In this document: piece by piece, positions 9,023-19,693 of the stretch
How positions within the stretch are numbered: position 1 is the stretch's first letter
Layout of the letters: each line of letters opens with the position of its first letter
Assembly (NCBI GenBank): GCA_963713545.1
Contig: CAVQME010000009.1
Location: 1 to 64,000, forward strand
DNA length: 64,000 bases
Origin: CAVPLM01 sp963713545
GTDB taxonomy: Bacteria > Actinomycetota > Thermoleophilia > RBG-16-64-13
Direction: 5' to 3'
Position numbers and translations under genes: made by a program
The notes under the pieces: model-generated
What the model saw: the letters and a program-made list of their open reading frames with translations, nothing else
Databases searched by the model: none
What the model was told of the DNA's origin: nothing

Positions 9023-11305
9023 TCACAGCATCGCCCCGAGCAGCCGCAGCGCCAATTCCTTGTCCAAGGGCTCGTTCCAGTTGCCACACTTCGGCGATTG
9101 TATGCAGGACGGGCAGCCGCTTTCACAAGGGCAGTCGCGCACCAGTTGCCAGGCATCGCGCACCCATTCGGGGAAGCGCTCGAAGCCCTGGCGGGAGATG
9201 CCCACTCCGCCCGCGTGGCCGTCGTAGACGAAGATGGTGGGCTGCTCGGTCTGACTGTGCACCGGGGTGGAGAGCCCGCCGATGTCCCACCGGTCGCACA
9301 TGGCGTACAGGGGCAGCAGGGCGATGAGGGCATGCTCCACAGCGTGGATGGCGCCGGGCAGCCGCAGGAGATCGCTCTCCGCGGAGAGCAGTTCGGCAGG
9401 GACGGTGAACCACATCGCCTCGGTCACGAATTCCCGGGAGGGAAGGTCGAGCTCCTCGGTGCCCAGGACCTCGTCGCTGCCCAGGCGCTTCTTCTGGAAG
9501 GCGATCACCCTGCTCGTCACGGTTATCTCCCCCAGGTGAAGAGAAAGCTGGCCGTGTGCCACCCGCAGGCTTTCGCTGAGGATGCGGGTGTCGGTCTCGC
9601 GCCTGGGTAGGGTGTAGTAGGTGTCCCAAAACGGACGCACGAGGGCCACGTGCTTTTCCACGTCCAGAGCGGTGACCAGGTAGTTGTCGCCCATGTGCAG
9701 ATACACCGCACCGGGATGAAGGGCGGAGAAGGCGGTCTCAGCGCCCTCCGTGCCGACGATGTCGCCGGTATCTTCCTCGACGATGGTGAACTGCTCTCCC
9801 GTGGTCGAGCGGAGGCCGATCTTGGCCGCGGGGAAGCCGGAGTCGCAGAAGAACCAGGCCCCGTTTCTGTGCCGCAGCAGGCCCTCGGCCACCGCTCGGT
9901 CCATACCCTCGGTGAGCCTCGGACCGAAGAACTGCTGATCGTCGGCCATCAGCGGGCCCTCGTAGGCTGCTGCGGCCAGATGACGGGTGTGGATGAAGGG
10001 GTTCGCGAAGTCGATGGTCGCCGCCTCGACCTCCCGACCCAGGAGCTCGTCGGGGTGTTTGACGAAGAATTGCTCCAGGGCATCGTTTCCGGCCACAAAG
10101 ATCCCCAGGCTCTCACCCTTACCCCTGCCGGCCCGGCCCCACTGTTGCCACAGGCTGGCCATGGTACCGGGATAGCCCACGGTGATGGCGGCGTCGAGGG
10201 CGCCGATGTCGATACCCAACTCGAGCGCGCTGGTGCTGACGACGGCGAGCAGTTGTCCCCCAAAGAGCATCGTCTCGATGCTGCGCCGCTGCTCGGGTGT
10301 GTAGCCGGCCCGATAGGGAGAGAGGCGATCGGCGAGGCCGGGATCGGTCTCCTTGAGACGGTCGGCCGTCTGTTGATAGATGAGCTCAGCCTGGCGCCGG
10401 GACTTCGTGAAGCAGATGGAACGTACCCCGCTGCGGATGAGCTCGGCCAGAAGCTCGGCGGCCTCGCTGGTGGAGCTGCGGCGGAGATTCAGTTCTTCCT
10501 GCACCAAGGGCGGTTCCCAGAAGACGATCTTGCGGGGTCCAAGAGGCGCGCCGTCCCCGCTGACGTGTGCCACCTCGAGGCCGGTGAGGTGTTCGGCATG
10601 CTCGCGGGCGTTCCGTATGGTGGCCGAGGCCAGGATGAACTGTGGTTCGGCCCCGTAGAACGACGCCACCCGTCTCAGCCGGCGGAGCACGTTGGCCACG
10701 TTGCTGCCGAACACCCCGCGGTAGGTGTGAGCCTCGTCGATGACGACGTATTCGAGGTTGAATAGGAAATCGTCCCAACGCTCGTGCCGCGGGAGCATGC
10801 TGAGGTGGATCATGTCGGGGTTGGTGAGAAGGACGCGCGCCTTCTGCCGGGCTGTATAGCGCGCAGCGGTGGGGGTATCGCCGTCGTAGGTGGCCACTTC
10901 GACCTGCTTCCCGGCCAGCAACCGGATACGACGCAGCTGGTCCTGGGCCAGGGCCTTCGTGGGGTAGAGGTAGATCGCTCGGGCGTTCTGGGCGCGCAGC
11001 AGGCCGTCCAGCACGGGCAGGTTGAAGCACAGGCTCTTGCCCGAGGCGGTCCCGGTGGTGACCATGAAGTGCTGGTCCTGCTGGGAGACGTCCCAGCATT
11101 CGGCCTGGTGGGTCCAGAGCCGGGTGATCCCCTGGGCGGCGAGCGCATCGACAAGCTGGAGGTGGAGTGCGGCCGGCAGCGGGGACGGCTTGCCGGGGCG
11201 CCCGGGCAGAATGGTCTCAGCCTCGACCTGGGGAAAACGGTCGGCGGAAAGGAGGTCGAAGAGCTCCGGTCTCACGCGGGCCTGCCTGGAGAAGATCGCA
11301 CCCAA
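9023..11305 (-). CDS. MrfA/YprA-like DEAD/DEAH helicase with C-terminal zinc-binding domain
   Basis: 760 aa, the family's usual size. Walker A is TGTASGKS (motif I), DEAH box VIDEAHTYRG, motif III ASATI, motif VI QQWGRAGRGKGES. The C-terminal DUF1998-type region has four cysteines in CPCESGCPSCIQSPKCGN (about residues 730-750). Bacillus MrfA, with this layout, is a 3'-5' DNA helicase in mitomycin-C damage repair. TTG start at 11305; start choice is moderate because no strong ribosome site is obvious. Long open frames on the opposite strand here are GC-codon shadows. Confidence 0.9.
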   Translation of the reverse strand: MGAIFSRQARVRPELFDLLSADRFPQVEAETILPGRPGKPSPLPAALHLQLVDALAAQGITRLWTHQAECWDVSQQDQHFMVTTGTASGKSLCFNLPVLDGLLRAQNARAIYLYPTKALAQDQLRRIRLLAGKQVEVATYDGDTPTAARYTARQKARVLLTNPDMIHLSMLPRHERWDDFLFNLEYVVIDEAHTYRGVFGSNVANVLRRLRRVASFYGAEPQFILASATIRNAREHAEHLTGLEVAHVSGDGAPLGPRKIVFWEPPLVQEELNLRRSSTSEAAELLAELIRSGVRSICFTKSRRQAELIYQQTADRLKETDPGLADRLSPYRAGYTPEQRRSIETMLFGGQLLAVVSTSALELGIDIGALDAAITVGYPGTMASLWQQWGRAGRGKGESLGIFVAGNDALEQFFVKHPDELLGREVEAATIDFANPFIHTRHLAAAAYEGPLMADDQQFFGPRLTEGMDRAVAEGLLRHRNGAWFFCDSGFPAAKIGLRSTTGEQFTIVEEDTGDIVGTEGAETAFSALHPGAVYLHMGDNYLVTALDVEKHVALVRPFWDTYYTLPRRETDTRILSESLRVAHGQLSLHLGEITVTSRVIAFQKKRLGSDEVLGTEELDLPSREFVTEAMWFTVPAELLSAESDLLRLPGAIHAVEHALIALLPLYAMCDRWDIGGLSTPVHSQTEQPTIFVYDGHAGGVGISRQGFERFPEWVRDAWQLVRDCPCESGCPSCIQSPKCGNWNEPLDKELALRLLGAML

Positions 11306-11521
11306 TCGCTCAGCCTACTTTCGGTCGTGCGGAGGCCGCCGGAGTCTGCCCGGTGCATGCCGGGGCCCCTTAGTCGGCCCGATGGTCTCGGGACCGGCTG
11401 AGGGTAGCGGGGATGTCTCGCTTCAGCCATACAACCAAAGGTGGAGGTAGGGAAAGCCGAGTGCGAGCTGCGGCACCACCGGTGCAGGGAGCGGCTCTCC
11501 GGCCGGTGCCCCGCGGACCGG

Positions 11522-12478
11522 CTAGTCGGGGGACGGTCCGCTCTCAAGGGTGATCTCCACTATCTGGGCCGGCGCGAAGAAGCGGATTGGCGGGAAGATG
11601 GTTCCTATGCCGTTGGACACGATCACGGTCGTGTTCTCGGTCACCACCAGACCTGTGCGGAATTTCTGTCCGTAGTCCGAGGGTACAAACGGGGCCCAAA
11701 GCCCGAAGAAGGTGATCTGGCCTCCGTGAGTGTGTCCCGACAGTGTGAGGTCGACCGCGCCTGGGGGCAGTTCCTCCGCGTAATCGGGGTTGTGGGAGAC
11801 GAGAACGACGAAGTCGTCCGCATCGGTCCCCTGGATGACAGGACCGAGCTGGGGCCACCCCACGCTGTAATCGCTAACCCCGCCCAACCGTATCCGGGCT
11901 CCCGCCTGCTCGATCCATACCCCCTGGTTGTCCAGGAGCGTGATATCCGCCTCCTGGATCGCCTCGATGACCGGGGTCGGATGCTGGCCGCCGTTATCGT
12001 ACTCGCCGTAGTCATGGTTGCCCAGCACCGCGTAGGTACCGAGCGGCGCCTCCAATTTAGCGAGCTCCGAGAAACAGGAAGCGGCGTAGTCCGTCTCCCT
12101 GTAGACGTAGTCGCCGCCCAGCAAGACGAGATCGGGTTCGAGCGCGTTCACGCGCTCCACGAGCGATCGCACCCGGTCCTGGGAGAAGAACCAGGCTCGG
12201 TGGATATCGGTGAGTAGAATGATCCGAGTGCCGTCGAAGTCAGCCGGGATCTCCGGGCTGGTGATCGTGTACGGCTTGACCTCGATCTGATGTGCCCCGA
12301 GAAGACCGTACCCCAGCACGATGGCCGCCAACACGAGGACGGCCAGCACCGGGACCCACCACCGCTCCCAGAGACCTTTCTTTGCCTTGGCCGGTGCGGC
12401 CTCGGCCGGTCTCGCCTCGACGGGCGCGGCCTCAGCGGGTCCGGGCGAGTCGGTCGCCGGTGCGGGTGAGCCTGACAC
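11522..12478 (-). CDS. membrane-anchored metallophosphoesterase (YkuE-like)
   Basis: 318 aa, GTG start. An N-terminal Ala/Pro/Glu-rich segment (1-35) is followed by one TM helix (about 41-62) and a calcineurin-like phosphoesterase domain. Metal-binding motifs appear in order: LTDIH, GGDYV, GNHDYG, SHNPD and SGHTHGGQ. The domain would face outside. Members act on phospholipid-linked or nucleotide substrates such as UDP-diacylglucosamine or wall intermediates; the substrate here is not evident. It lies 40 bases after asd on the same strand, so it may be co-transcribed as the distal gene. Confidence 0.85.
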   Translation of the reverse strand: MSGSPAPATDSPGPAEAAPVEARPAEAAPAKAKKGLWERWWVPVLAVLVLAAIVLGYGLLGAHQIEVKPYTITSPEIPADFDGTRIILLTDIHRAWFFSQDRVRSLVERVNALEPDLVLLGGDYVYRETDYAASCFSELAKLEAPLGTYAVLGNHDYGEYDNGGQHPTPVIEAIQEADITLLDNQGVWIEQAGARIRLGGVSDYSVGWPQLGPVIQGTDADDFVVLVSHNPDYAEELPPGAVDLTLSGHTHGGQITFFGLWAPFVPSDYGQKFRTGLVVTENTTVIVSNGIGTIFPPIRFFAPAQIVEITLESGPSPD

Positions 12479-12517
12479 GACAGCTCGGGCGGCCCTTACC
12501 GCGACCCTACGTGGTCC

Positions 12518-13546
<1,029 letters not shown>

Positions 13547-13744
13547 GACTCCTCCTTGGCCCAACGTCCGGAGCGGAGATTCTAACATCCCGCCGCGCCG
13601 GAGGGCGCTTCGGAGCCCATCGGGCGCCCGCTCGGTGGTCTTCCAGCCCGCTGTCCCTCGGGGGACGAGTGCGGTTCCGTCCACTAAATGAAATGGAGTT
13701 CCGACAAGCGGGACAAGGCGGGGGTAGGATGTGTCCAGCGTAGT

Positions 13745-13774
13745 TTGGCGGTGCTGGTCAGAGGGGCGTATCCT
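13745..13774 (+). promoter_or_regulatory. possible promoter for the amino-acid-binding lipoprotein
   Basis: TTGGCG (13745-13750) and TATCCT (13769-13774) with an 18-base spacer, about 35 bases before a strong AAGGAGGGGG ribosome site and the ATG at 13816. Confidence 0.35.
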
Positions 13775-13815
13775 CCTGAGTAGCGTGTGCAAATAGTTCC
13801 TTTAAGGAGGGGGCT

Positions 13816-15276
13816 ATGGAAGATCGAGACGGGCGTACTCCTGTCGAGCCGGAAAGCGAAGGCGGTCTGACGCCGAAGTGCGTCAGCCGCCGGGAGTTCC
13901 TCAAGATCGCCGGTGTAGCCGGCGCTGCTGTGGGTATGGGTGCGGGCCTTGGCGGCCTGCTCGCCGCCTGCGGCGGGGAGGAAGAGACCACGACCACGGC
14001 CGCGGGCGGGGCGACCACCACGGCAGGCGGGGCGACCACCACGGCTGCGGGCGAAACCACCACTTCCGTCGCTGCTGGAGCGGAGCAGGGCGATGAGGTC
14101 AAGTGCGGCTACGTGCTCCCCGTTACCGGAAACATGGCAGCCTTTGGAGCCGCTGCCTCGTGGGAGATCGACTGGTTCAACAAGAACATCTGGAAAGACG
14201 GGATCGTCCTCGGTGACGGCAAGTTGCACAAGATCACCGTCCTCTTGGAGGACATGCAGTCCGACTCCAACCGGGCCGCGCAGGTGGCCGGTGACCTCAT
14301 CACCAACGCTGGGGTCAACTTGATCGGCGGTAGCGCCAGCGCCGCCAACGTGGTGCCGGTGCGTGACACGGCTGAGGCTCTGGGCTGCCCCTGCATCACC
14401 TACGACTGCCCCGGCGACGCCTGGAATGCCGGGCAGCCGGAGGGTGGCTTCAAATGGTGCTGGCACACCTGGTTCCTCCTGAAGGACATAGTCAGCAACT
14501 TCCTCGGTATCTGGGACCAGATGCCGACCAACAAGAAGATCGGGACCCTGTTCCCCAACAACGCAGACGGTCTAGCGTTCAACGCCGGCATGCCGCCGGC
14601 CTGGGAGGCGGCCGGCTACACCACTGTGGACGGGGGCCGTTTCCAGGAAGCCACCGAGGACTACACTTCCGTCATCTCCCTGTTCAAGTCGGAGGGGGTG
14701 GAGCTCCTCGTCGGAGTCATGAGCCCGCCGGACTTCTCCAACTTCTGGAAGCAGTCGGTGCAGCAGGGCCTCAAGGTCAAGGTCTCCACGCAGCCCAAGG
14801 CTCTGTTGTTCCCCGACGGGGTGGAAGCCCTTGGTGATCTTGGGGCCGGCCAGACCGTCGAGACCTGGTTCCATCCCAAATTCCCGTACACAAGCGAGGT
14901 GACCGGACTCACCTCCCAGCAGGTCGCCGACCAGTACTCGGCCGACAACAACAAGCAGTGGACGCAGCCTGTGTGCTTCTTCGGTCAGTTCGAGGTGTGG
15001 ACGGACATCCTCAAGCGGTGCACCGACCCGGCCGACAAGAACGCCATCATCGAGGCCACCAAGGGGACCAAGTTGATGACCGTCGGTGGACTGGTCGACT
15101 GGACGACCAACCCCGAGACCTACTCCGGTTGGTGGAACTTCTCCCGCAAGCCGATCACGGGCGGCCAGTGGGTGAAGGGCACGGGCCCATACAAATACGA
15201 TCTGCAGATCGTAGCCAACGTGACCGATCCGGATATCCCGACCACGGCCACGCCGATAGAGATCCCATACGCGTAG
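13816..15276 (+). CDS. Tat-exported lipoprotein, branched-chain amino-acid-type ABC substrate-binding protein
   Basis: 486 aa. The N-terminus has a twin-arginine signal (SRREFLK at 24-30), a hydrophobic stretch and lipobox LLAACGG with Cys 52, then a Thr-rich linker. The remainder is a periplasmic-binding-protein type I fold of the LivK/Leu-Ile-Val class: CGYVLPVTGNMAAFG, LEDMQSDSNRAAQVAGDLI, INLIGGSAS-like loop, PNNADG. It would deliver an amino acid or small organic ligand to an ABC permease at the membrane. No LivHMGF genes are next to it, so the transporter is elsewhere or this is an orphan receptor. It has its own ribosome site and is followed by a strong terminator. Confidence 0.9.
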   Translation: MEDRDGRTPVEPESEGGLTPKCVSRREFLKIAGVAGAAVGMGAGLGGLLAACGGEEETTTTAAGGATTTAGGATTTAAGETTTSVAAGAEQGDEVKCGYVLPVTGNMAAFGAAASWEIDWFNKNIWKDGIVLGDGKLHKITVLLEDMQSDSNRAAQVAGDLITNAGVNLIGGSASAANVVPVRDTAEALGCPCITYDCPGDAWNAGQPEGGFKWCWHTWFLLKDIVSNFLGIWDQMPTNKKIGTLFPNNADGLAFNAGMPPAWEAAGYTTVDGGRFQEATEDYTSVISLFKSEGVELLVGVMSPPDFSNFWKQSVQQGLKVKVSTQPKALLFPDGVEALGDLGAGQTVETWFHPKFPYTSEVTGLTSQQVADQYSADNNKQWTQPVCFFGQFEVWTDILKRCTDPADKNAIIEATKGTKLMTVGGLVDWTTNPETYSGWWNFSRKPITGGQWVKGTGPYKYDLQIVANVTDPDIPTTATPIEIPYA

Positions 15277-15300
15277 GTAGCATCAGAGAGGGTCCTTGTT

Positions 15301-15338
15301 GGGGCGGGGCGGACGCGGAGCGTCCGCCCCGCCCCTTT
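15301..15338 (+). terminator. strong rho-independent terminator
   Basis: A perfect 16-base GC stem (15301-15316 with 15320-15335) around a GGA loop is followed by TTTCC. It lies 25 bases after the binding-protein stop and immediately before the convergent PAS-protein stop. Confidence 0.85.
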
Positions 15339-15339
15339 C

Positions 15340-17049
15340 CTATGCCAAAAAAGCCTTCCTGACCGACTCAGCTAGCGCCTGGGCCGTGTAGGGACGGCGG
15401 ACGGCGGCGGCGAACCCGTGCTGCTCATGACCGCGGATCTCGGAGTCGCTGCTGACTATCACCGGCCCGGTCATGCCGAGCCCGCGCAGGGCGGCCTTCT
15501 GGTTCAGGGCGCTGGTGCCGTCGGGAGCGACCAGATCGATGATGGCCAGGTCGAACGGTATGGAAGATCCGGCCTCGGTCTGGCCTTCTGCGCCGGAGGC
15601 CCCGCCTGAAGCCACGCCGGCGGCCAGACCGGCAGCCTCGGCCACCGATCCATATCTGGAAGCCTCGTGTCCCAGCGAGCCGAGGATCTCCGCCAGTTCA
15701 CGTCCCCTGGGCTCGTCGGCGTCGATCACGAGGATCCTGGCGGGGGGTGTGATGTTCGCCGCGGCGCCGCCTCGGTTGTCTGCTGGACTCGGGTGTGATC
15801 CCGGCTCCGCCGGAGAATCGGCTGAGGAGTCGTGTCCCAGCGACAACAGTCTGCTCTCGAGCTCGGCCACCCGTCTCCCCAGCGAGAGGTCCTCGGCCAT
15901 GACGATAGTGGTGGAAGCTCCACCCACGACATCCCGGAACGCCGAGGCGACGAGACAGACCTCGACCACCCGGCCGTCCTTTGCCACCAGGGAAGTCTCG
16001 CGCGCAGCGCAGGCGGCGGCGAGACCGGGTCTGGTCGTCGGACCAGCGTCGGGAAAGGGAGAGGGCCTCTGGAGTATCTCCGCGGTCGTCCAGCCAAACA
16101 GCCGCTCGGCCGCTTTGTTCCACATAGTCACGCGGCCGGCGGGGTCGAGGGTCCACGCCGCCACCGGCGCGTTGATGATGACGGTCTCGAGATCGGCCAC
16201 GGCGTCGCCGCGCGACTGCTCGGCCCGGATGCGCGCGATCGCGGTGCCGGCGGTCGCGCCGAGGTTCTTCAGCCCGGCGCGAAGGGTGGGGGGGATGTCC
16301 GGATAGGTCGACGTGCCCACCGCCATGATCGCCACCAGCTCGCCCCGATAAAGCATGGGGACCAAGGCGAGGGCGCGCGGGGCTCCTTCGACCCCGGCAA
16401 GAAGGGGAGTCGGATCATCCCCGCTATCTCCGTCGGACGTCCATCTCGCGACGGGTCCGCCGAGCGCCTGCAGGCACTCCGGGGCGAAGTCGCGTTGGAA
16501 GACCAGGTGGGGCTCCGTACCGGCCTGGCCCAGCAGGAACACGCACCCGCTATCGATGCCTTCGACCCGCAGAGCGGCCTCCACGGTCTCCCGGAGGGCC
16601 CGCTGAGTGTTCTGGGCCGTCGTCAGGGTCGAGAACAGGTCGGCGTCGATCCGGGCGAGGTTCTCCATCCGTTTCTGCTCGGTGATGTCCTCGACCACTT
16701 CGATGAAGCCGGTCGGCCTGTTGTCGGGCCCCATCACCGGGTGGGCCCGGATCCGGGCGGCGAACCGGCTGCCGTCGTCGCGCACGCCCTCGGTCTCGGT
16801 TTCGTGGGCCTCGCCCGTGGCGAGAGCGAGCAGGCCAGGGCAATGAGGGCAGGGCGCGTCTCGTCTCTCGAACTCGCTGTAACACTTCTTGCCCAGGAGC
16901 GCGACCATGGACTTGCCGTAGAGGCGTTCATTGGCCCGATTGACCATGACGAGCTCGAAATCGACCGATATGAAGTTCATCCCGGGCTCGGCGGCGGGAG
17001 AGATGGTCTCGAAGGCGTCCTTGCCCATGTCGGCGTCCACCCTGCTCAT
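15340..17049 (-). CDS. PAS-GAF-PAS-receiver signalling protein lacking a kinase domain
   Basis: 569 aa. PAS 1 (about 10-130) contains a Cys cluster RRDAPCPHCPG and the closing VVEDITEQKRME. GAF-like domain about 140-285. PAS 2 about 290-415 (WNKAAERLFGWTTAEIL). C-terminal receiver-like domain about 440-569 with the acidic pair in VIDADEP, phospho-acceptor Asp in LAIIDLVAPDG and Ser in IVSSDSE; the conserved Lys is replaced by Arg (VRRPYT). Hybrid histidine kinases have this layout with DHp/HATPase between PAS and receiver; both are absent, so it is probably a scaffold or partner. Start ATG 17049 overlaps the stop of the SpoIIE-type phosphatase gene (ATGA), and the two are likely partners. Confidence 0.8.
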   Translation of the reverse strand: MSRVDADMGKDAFETISPAAEPGMNFISVDFELVMVNRANERLYGKSMVALLGKKCYSEFERRDAPCPHCPGLLALATGEAHETETEGVRDDGSRFAARIRAHPVMGPDNRPTGFIEVVEDITEQKRMENLARIDADLFSTLTTAQNTQRALRETVEAALRVEGIDSGCVFLLGQAGTEPHLVFQRDFAPECLQALGGPVARWTSDGDSGDDPTPLLAGVEGAPRALALVPMLYRGELVAIMAVGTSTYPDIPPTLRAGLKNLGATAGTAIARIRAEQSRGDAVADLETVIINAPVAAWTLDPAGRVTMWNKAAERLFGWTTAEILQRPSPFPDAGPTTRPGLAAACAARETSLVAKDGRVVEVCLVASAFRDVVGGASTTIVMAEDLSLGRRVAELESRLLSLGHDSSADSPAEPGSHPSPADNRGGAAANITPPARILVIDADEPRGRELAEILGSLGHEASRYGSVAEAAGLAAGVASGGASGAEGQTEAGSSIPFDLAIIDLVAPDGTSALNQKAALRGLGMTGPVIVSSDSEIRGHEQHGFAAAVRRPYTAQALAESVRKAFLA

Positions 17050-18464
17050 GCCTCTTCCCTGCGGTCTCCCCCGCGGTCTCCGCCATGGCTCGATTCCGGG
17101 TCCTCGGCGCCCCCGGCGCCGTCCAGGCGGATGGCCAGCACCAGCCGGTCGTCCCCGGGCAGAGACGGGTCGTGGTAGCCGGAGGCGGCAGAGCGGACAG
17201 TTCGAGCGATGTGGTCGGGATCGGCGCTCGTTCGGCCGGCATCATCGGCGAGCGACCCGACGATCCGAGCCACGCCATCAGGGCCGAACGGGGCGCTCCC
17301 CCGCCGGGAATCGGTCACTCCATCGGTGTAGAGGAGGAGAACGTCGCCGTGAGCTAAGCCTTCGGTCTTCTCTTGGTAAGAGAGCCCGGGAAACAGACCC
17401 AGGGGCGCGTTGGGCGGAGCATCGATCTCGGTCCCGGGAAGATCGGGCTCCCCTCCCGGCACGCCGGACCTGGGCCCCAGGTCGCCCGCACCCTCCTCGA
17501 CCTGAAGATGGAGGGGGGACGGGTGCCCGGCCAGGCATGTCGTCACGCTCCGTGACCGCCGGTCGACCAAGCATGCGACCGCGGTCACGTATTCCTCCGG
17601 CGGGAGCAACCGCAAGAGCGACTCGTTCGTCATGCCCATGAACGAAGCCGGATCCGAAGACCGGCTGGCGTGAGCCTCTAACGCGTAGCGGGCCTTTGCG
17701 GCGGTGGCCGCGGCCTTCACCCCGTTGCCGCTGGCGTCTCCGACGAGAACAAGGACTCCCGGATCCCCCAGATCCAGCACGTCGTAGAAATCGCCGCCCA
17801 AACGCGCCATGTCGGTGGCAGACTCGAAGCTCACGCCGATGCTGAGCCCCCCCACCGAGGGCGGCACCGGCGGAAGGAGGGCTGACTGCACGGCCTCGAG
17901 CAAGGCGCGCTCTCGTTCAGAGGCCTCGTGGCGCAGAAGGATGTCACCCGCCAGCCGGCAGGCGGACTCGACCACTTCTACCGATCCGGCGAACCGGTCC
18001 GGTCGGGAATCTGCGAGATGGAGCGAGCCCACCATGGCGTCGCCCGCCCGCAGGGGGAAGACCGCCAGCGAGCTGTAGCCTTCCTCGAGACAGCGTCCCC
18101 GCAGCGGACCTACCTGCTCGGGAGTGAAGTCGCCCGCGAAAGACCCCATACGGCCCCAATGGAAGGAGCCGCCCTCCGTGTAGAACGGGAGGGCCGGATC
18201 GACCGCGCCGGTGGCCACTCGCCCGCAGATGCAGTCGGTCTCGCCGACCATGGTCTCGTCCCGCACGAACGACGTCGACGGCCCGTCGAGGGCGCAGACG
18301 GCCAGCCAGGGACCGCCCTCGCTCTCTCCTCGGAGCCTGAGGATGGCGGCCTCACATCCGGTGAAGTCCCGGGCCCAACCGGTGAGCCGCTGGGCAGCTT
18401 CTTTGAAAGAACCGGCCCGGTTCAGGTCTTCGATGATGACCGTGAGCTCATGCAGGGCATCCAT
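17046..18464 (-). CDS. GAF-domain PP2C/SpoIIE-type serine phosphatase (RsbU-like)
   Basis: 472 aa from ATG 18464; longer in-frame upstream codons lack support. GAF domain about 15-185 with GETDCICGRVATG and PFYTEGGSFHWG. PPM/SpoIIE domain about 205-460 with metal-binding aspartates in LGGDFYDV, VGDASGNGVKAA and LLYTDGVTDSR, and CLAGHPSP. Such proteins dephosphorylate anti-sigma-antagonist proteins and switch sigma factors in response to a GAF-sensed signal. No anti-sigma or STAS gene lies nearby. It begins 14 bases after the ABC-2 permease stop and overlaps the PAS gene, so it appears to be the fourth gene of a five-gene operon. Confidence 0.88.
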   Translation of the reverse strand: MDALHELTVIIEDLNRAGSFKEAAQRLTGWARDFTGCEAAILRLRGESEGGPWLAVCALDGPSTSFVRDETMVGETDCICGRVATGAVDPALPFYTEGGSFHWGRMGSFAGDFTPEQVGPLRGRCLEEGYSSLAVFPLRAGDAMVGSLHLADSRPDRFAGSVEVVESACRLAGDILLRHEASERERALLEAVQSALLPPVPPSVGGLSIGVSFESATDMARLGGDFYDVLDLGDPGVLVLVGDASGNGVKAAATAAKARYALEAHASRSSDPASFMGMTNESLLRLLPPEEYVTAVACLVDRRSRSVTTCLAGHPSPLHLQVEEGAGDLGPRSGVPGGEPDLPGTEIDAPPNAPLGLFPGLSYQEKTEGLAHGDVLLLYTDGVTDSRRGSAPFGPDGVARIVGSLADDAGRTSADPDHIARTVRSAASGYHDPSLPGDDRLVLAIRLDGAGGAEDPESSHGGDRGGDRREEA

Positions 18465-18478
18465 GCCGCAGATTGTAT

Positions 18479-19693
18479 CTATTCCGGCCGGAAGCGCCAC
18501 ACGGCCACGGCGAACAGCACCACGATCCAGATCCACACGATCCCCAGGGGGTAGAGCACGTCCGGCACTCCCCAATCCTTGAGGATGATGCCGTGCAGCG
18601 AATCCATCACCCACGCGGTGGGCAGGAAGTGCGCGAACTTGTTGAACGAGTCGCTGGTGATCTCCAGAGGGAACCAGGCTCCTCCCAGGGCGGCCAGGAG
18701 CTGCGCGGAGATAACGGTGGTGGCGATGACGGCCTGCTCGGAGCGGAAGACCGAGGAGATGAGGAGGCCTGTGCTGGCGGCGAACACAGACAGGGAGATC
18801 ATCGTCATCACCAGCGCCGCGGGACTGTTGAAATAGTCGACCCCGAAGGCCAGTTGGCCCAGCAAGATGAGCAGAGTCTGCTGGATCAGGGTGATGATCA
18901 CCATGGCCATCATCTTGCCGCCGATCATCTCGGTGCTGCCTACCCCTGCCGCGCTAGCTCGGCGCAGAAGTCCCCTGCGGCGCTCCCAGGCGACCCCTGT
19001 GGCCACGGTGAGGAGGCTGAAGAGGACCCAGTTGACGAGTGATCCGGACGAGGACAGATCGAAGCCGCTCGCCTCTTCGATGCTGGAGGAACTGCCGGAC
19101 TCGGTGACCTCGACCGTGGCAGCCGGGGCTGCGAGGAGGGAGTCGGCGGAAGAGCGGGCTGACTCCAGCAGGGTCTCGTCGAGGACCTGCCCGGTCTTGA
19201 CAGAGACTCGTTCGGCCGCCGTACGCGCCGCGACCATGCTCGTGTTGATCTCGGAGACCGCCTTTTCTACCGCCGTACGGACCGATTGAGCGCCGGTGGA
19301 TGTCTCCACCCGGATGAAGGCGACTGTTGCCGGGCGGCCGGCCTCCACTGCGGTGCCGAAGCCCTCGGGGATGACGAGTCCGGCCGCCACCTTCTGGTCG
19401 AGGACGGCGCCGTCGGCGTCGGCCTCCGTCATGGGGACCCCAGCATCGGTCGTGTCCTGGAGCTCCAGGAGGGGAGACGCCTCCAGCCTGTCGACCAGCT
19501 GCTGGGCGGCCGCGCTCTGGTCCAGGTTGACGATGGCCACCGGGAAGCGATCGGCTCCTTCTTGGGCCCCGCCGATGAGGATGCCCAGGACGATGGTGAA
19601 CACCACGGGGAGGACGAGGGTAAAGAGCGCGGCCAGCCGGTCGCGCCGCGTCTCGAGGAGTTCCTTGACGGCGATGTGCCAGGCCCGGCTCAT
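18479..19693 (-). CDS. ABC-2 type transporter permease (second of two)
   Basis: 404 aa from ATG 19693. One N-terminal TM helix (ALFTLVLPVVFTIVLGILIGG) is followed by a large extracytoplasmic domain (about 45-215) and a C-terminal block of five TM helices. NatB/DrrB-like exporters have this form. ATG overlaps the stop of the preceding permease (ATGA at 19690-19693), so the two permease subunits are translationally coupled and probably form a heterodimer energised by the ATPase at 20951-21898. Substrate unknown. Confidence 0.85.
   Translation of the reverse strand: MSRAWHIAVKELLETRRDRLAALFTLVLPVVFTIVLGILIGGAQEGADRFPVAIVNLDQSAAAQQLVDRLEASPLLELQDTTDAGVPMTEADADGAVLDQKVAAGLVIPEGFGTAVEAGRPATVAFIRVETSTGAQSVRTAVEKAVSEINTSMVAARTAAERVSVKTGQVLDETLLESARSSADSLLAAPAATVEVTESGSSSSIEEASGFDLSSSGSLVNWVLFSLLTVATGVAWERRRGLLRRASAAGVGSTEMIGGKMMAMVIITLIQQTLLILLGQLAFGVDYFNSPAALVMTMISLSVFAASTGLLISSVFRSEQAVIATTVISAQLLAALGGAWFPLEITSDSFNKFAHFLPTAWVMDSLHGIILKDWGVPDVLYPLGIVWIWIVVLFAVAVWRFRPE

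Noticed and set aside
9650..10765. 371-codon plus-strand open frame opposite the helicase gene
   Set aside because: GC-rich codon bias leaves the antisense frame open; composition is unnatural and the minus strand encodes a complete MrfA-type helicase.
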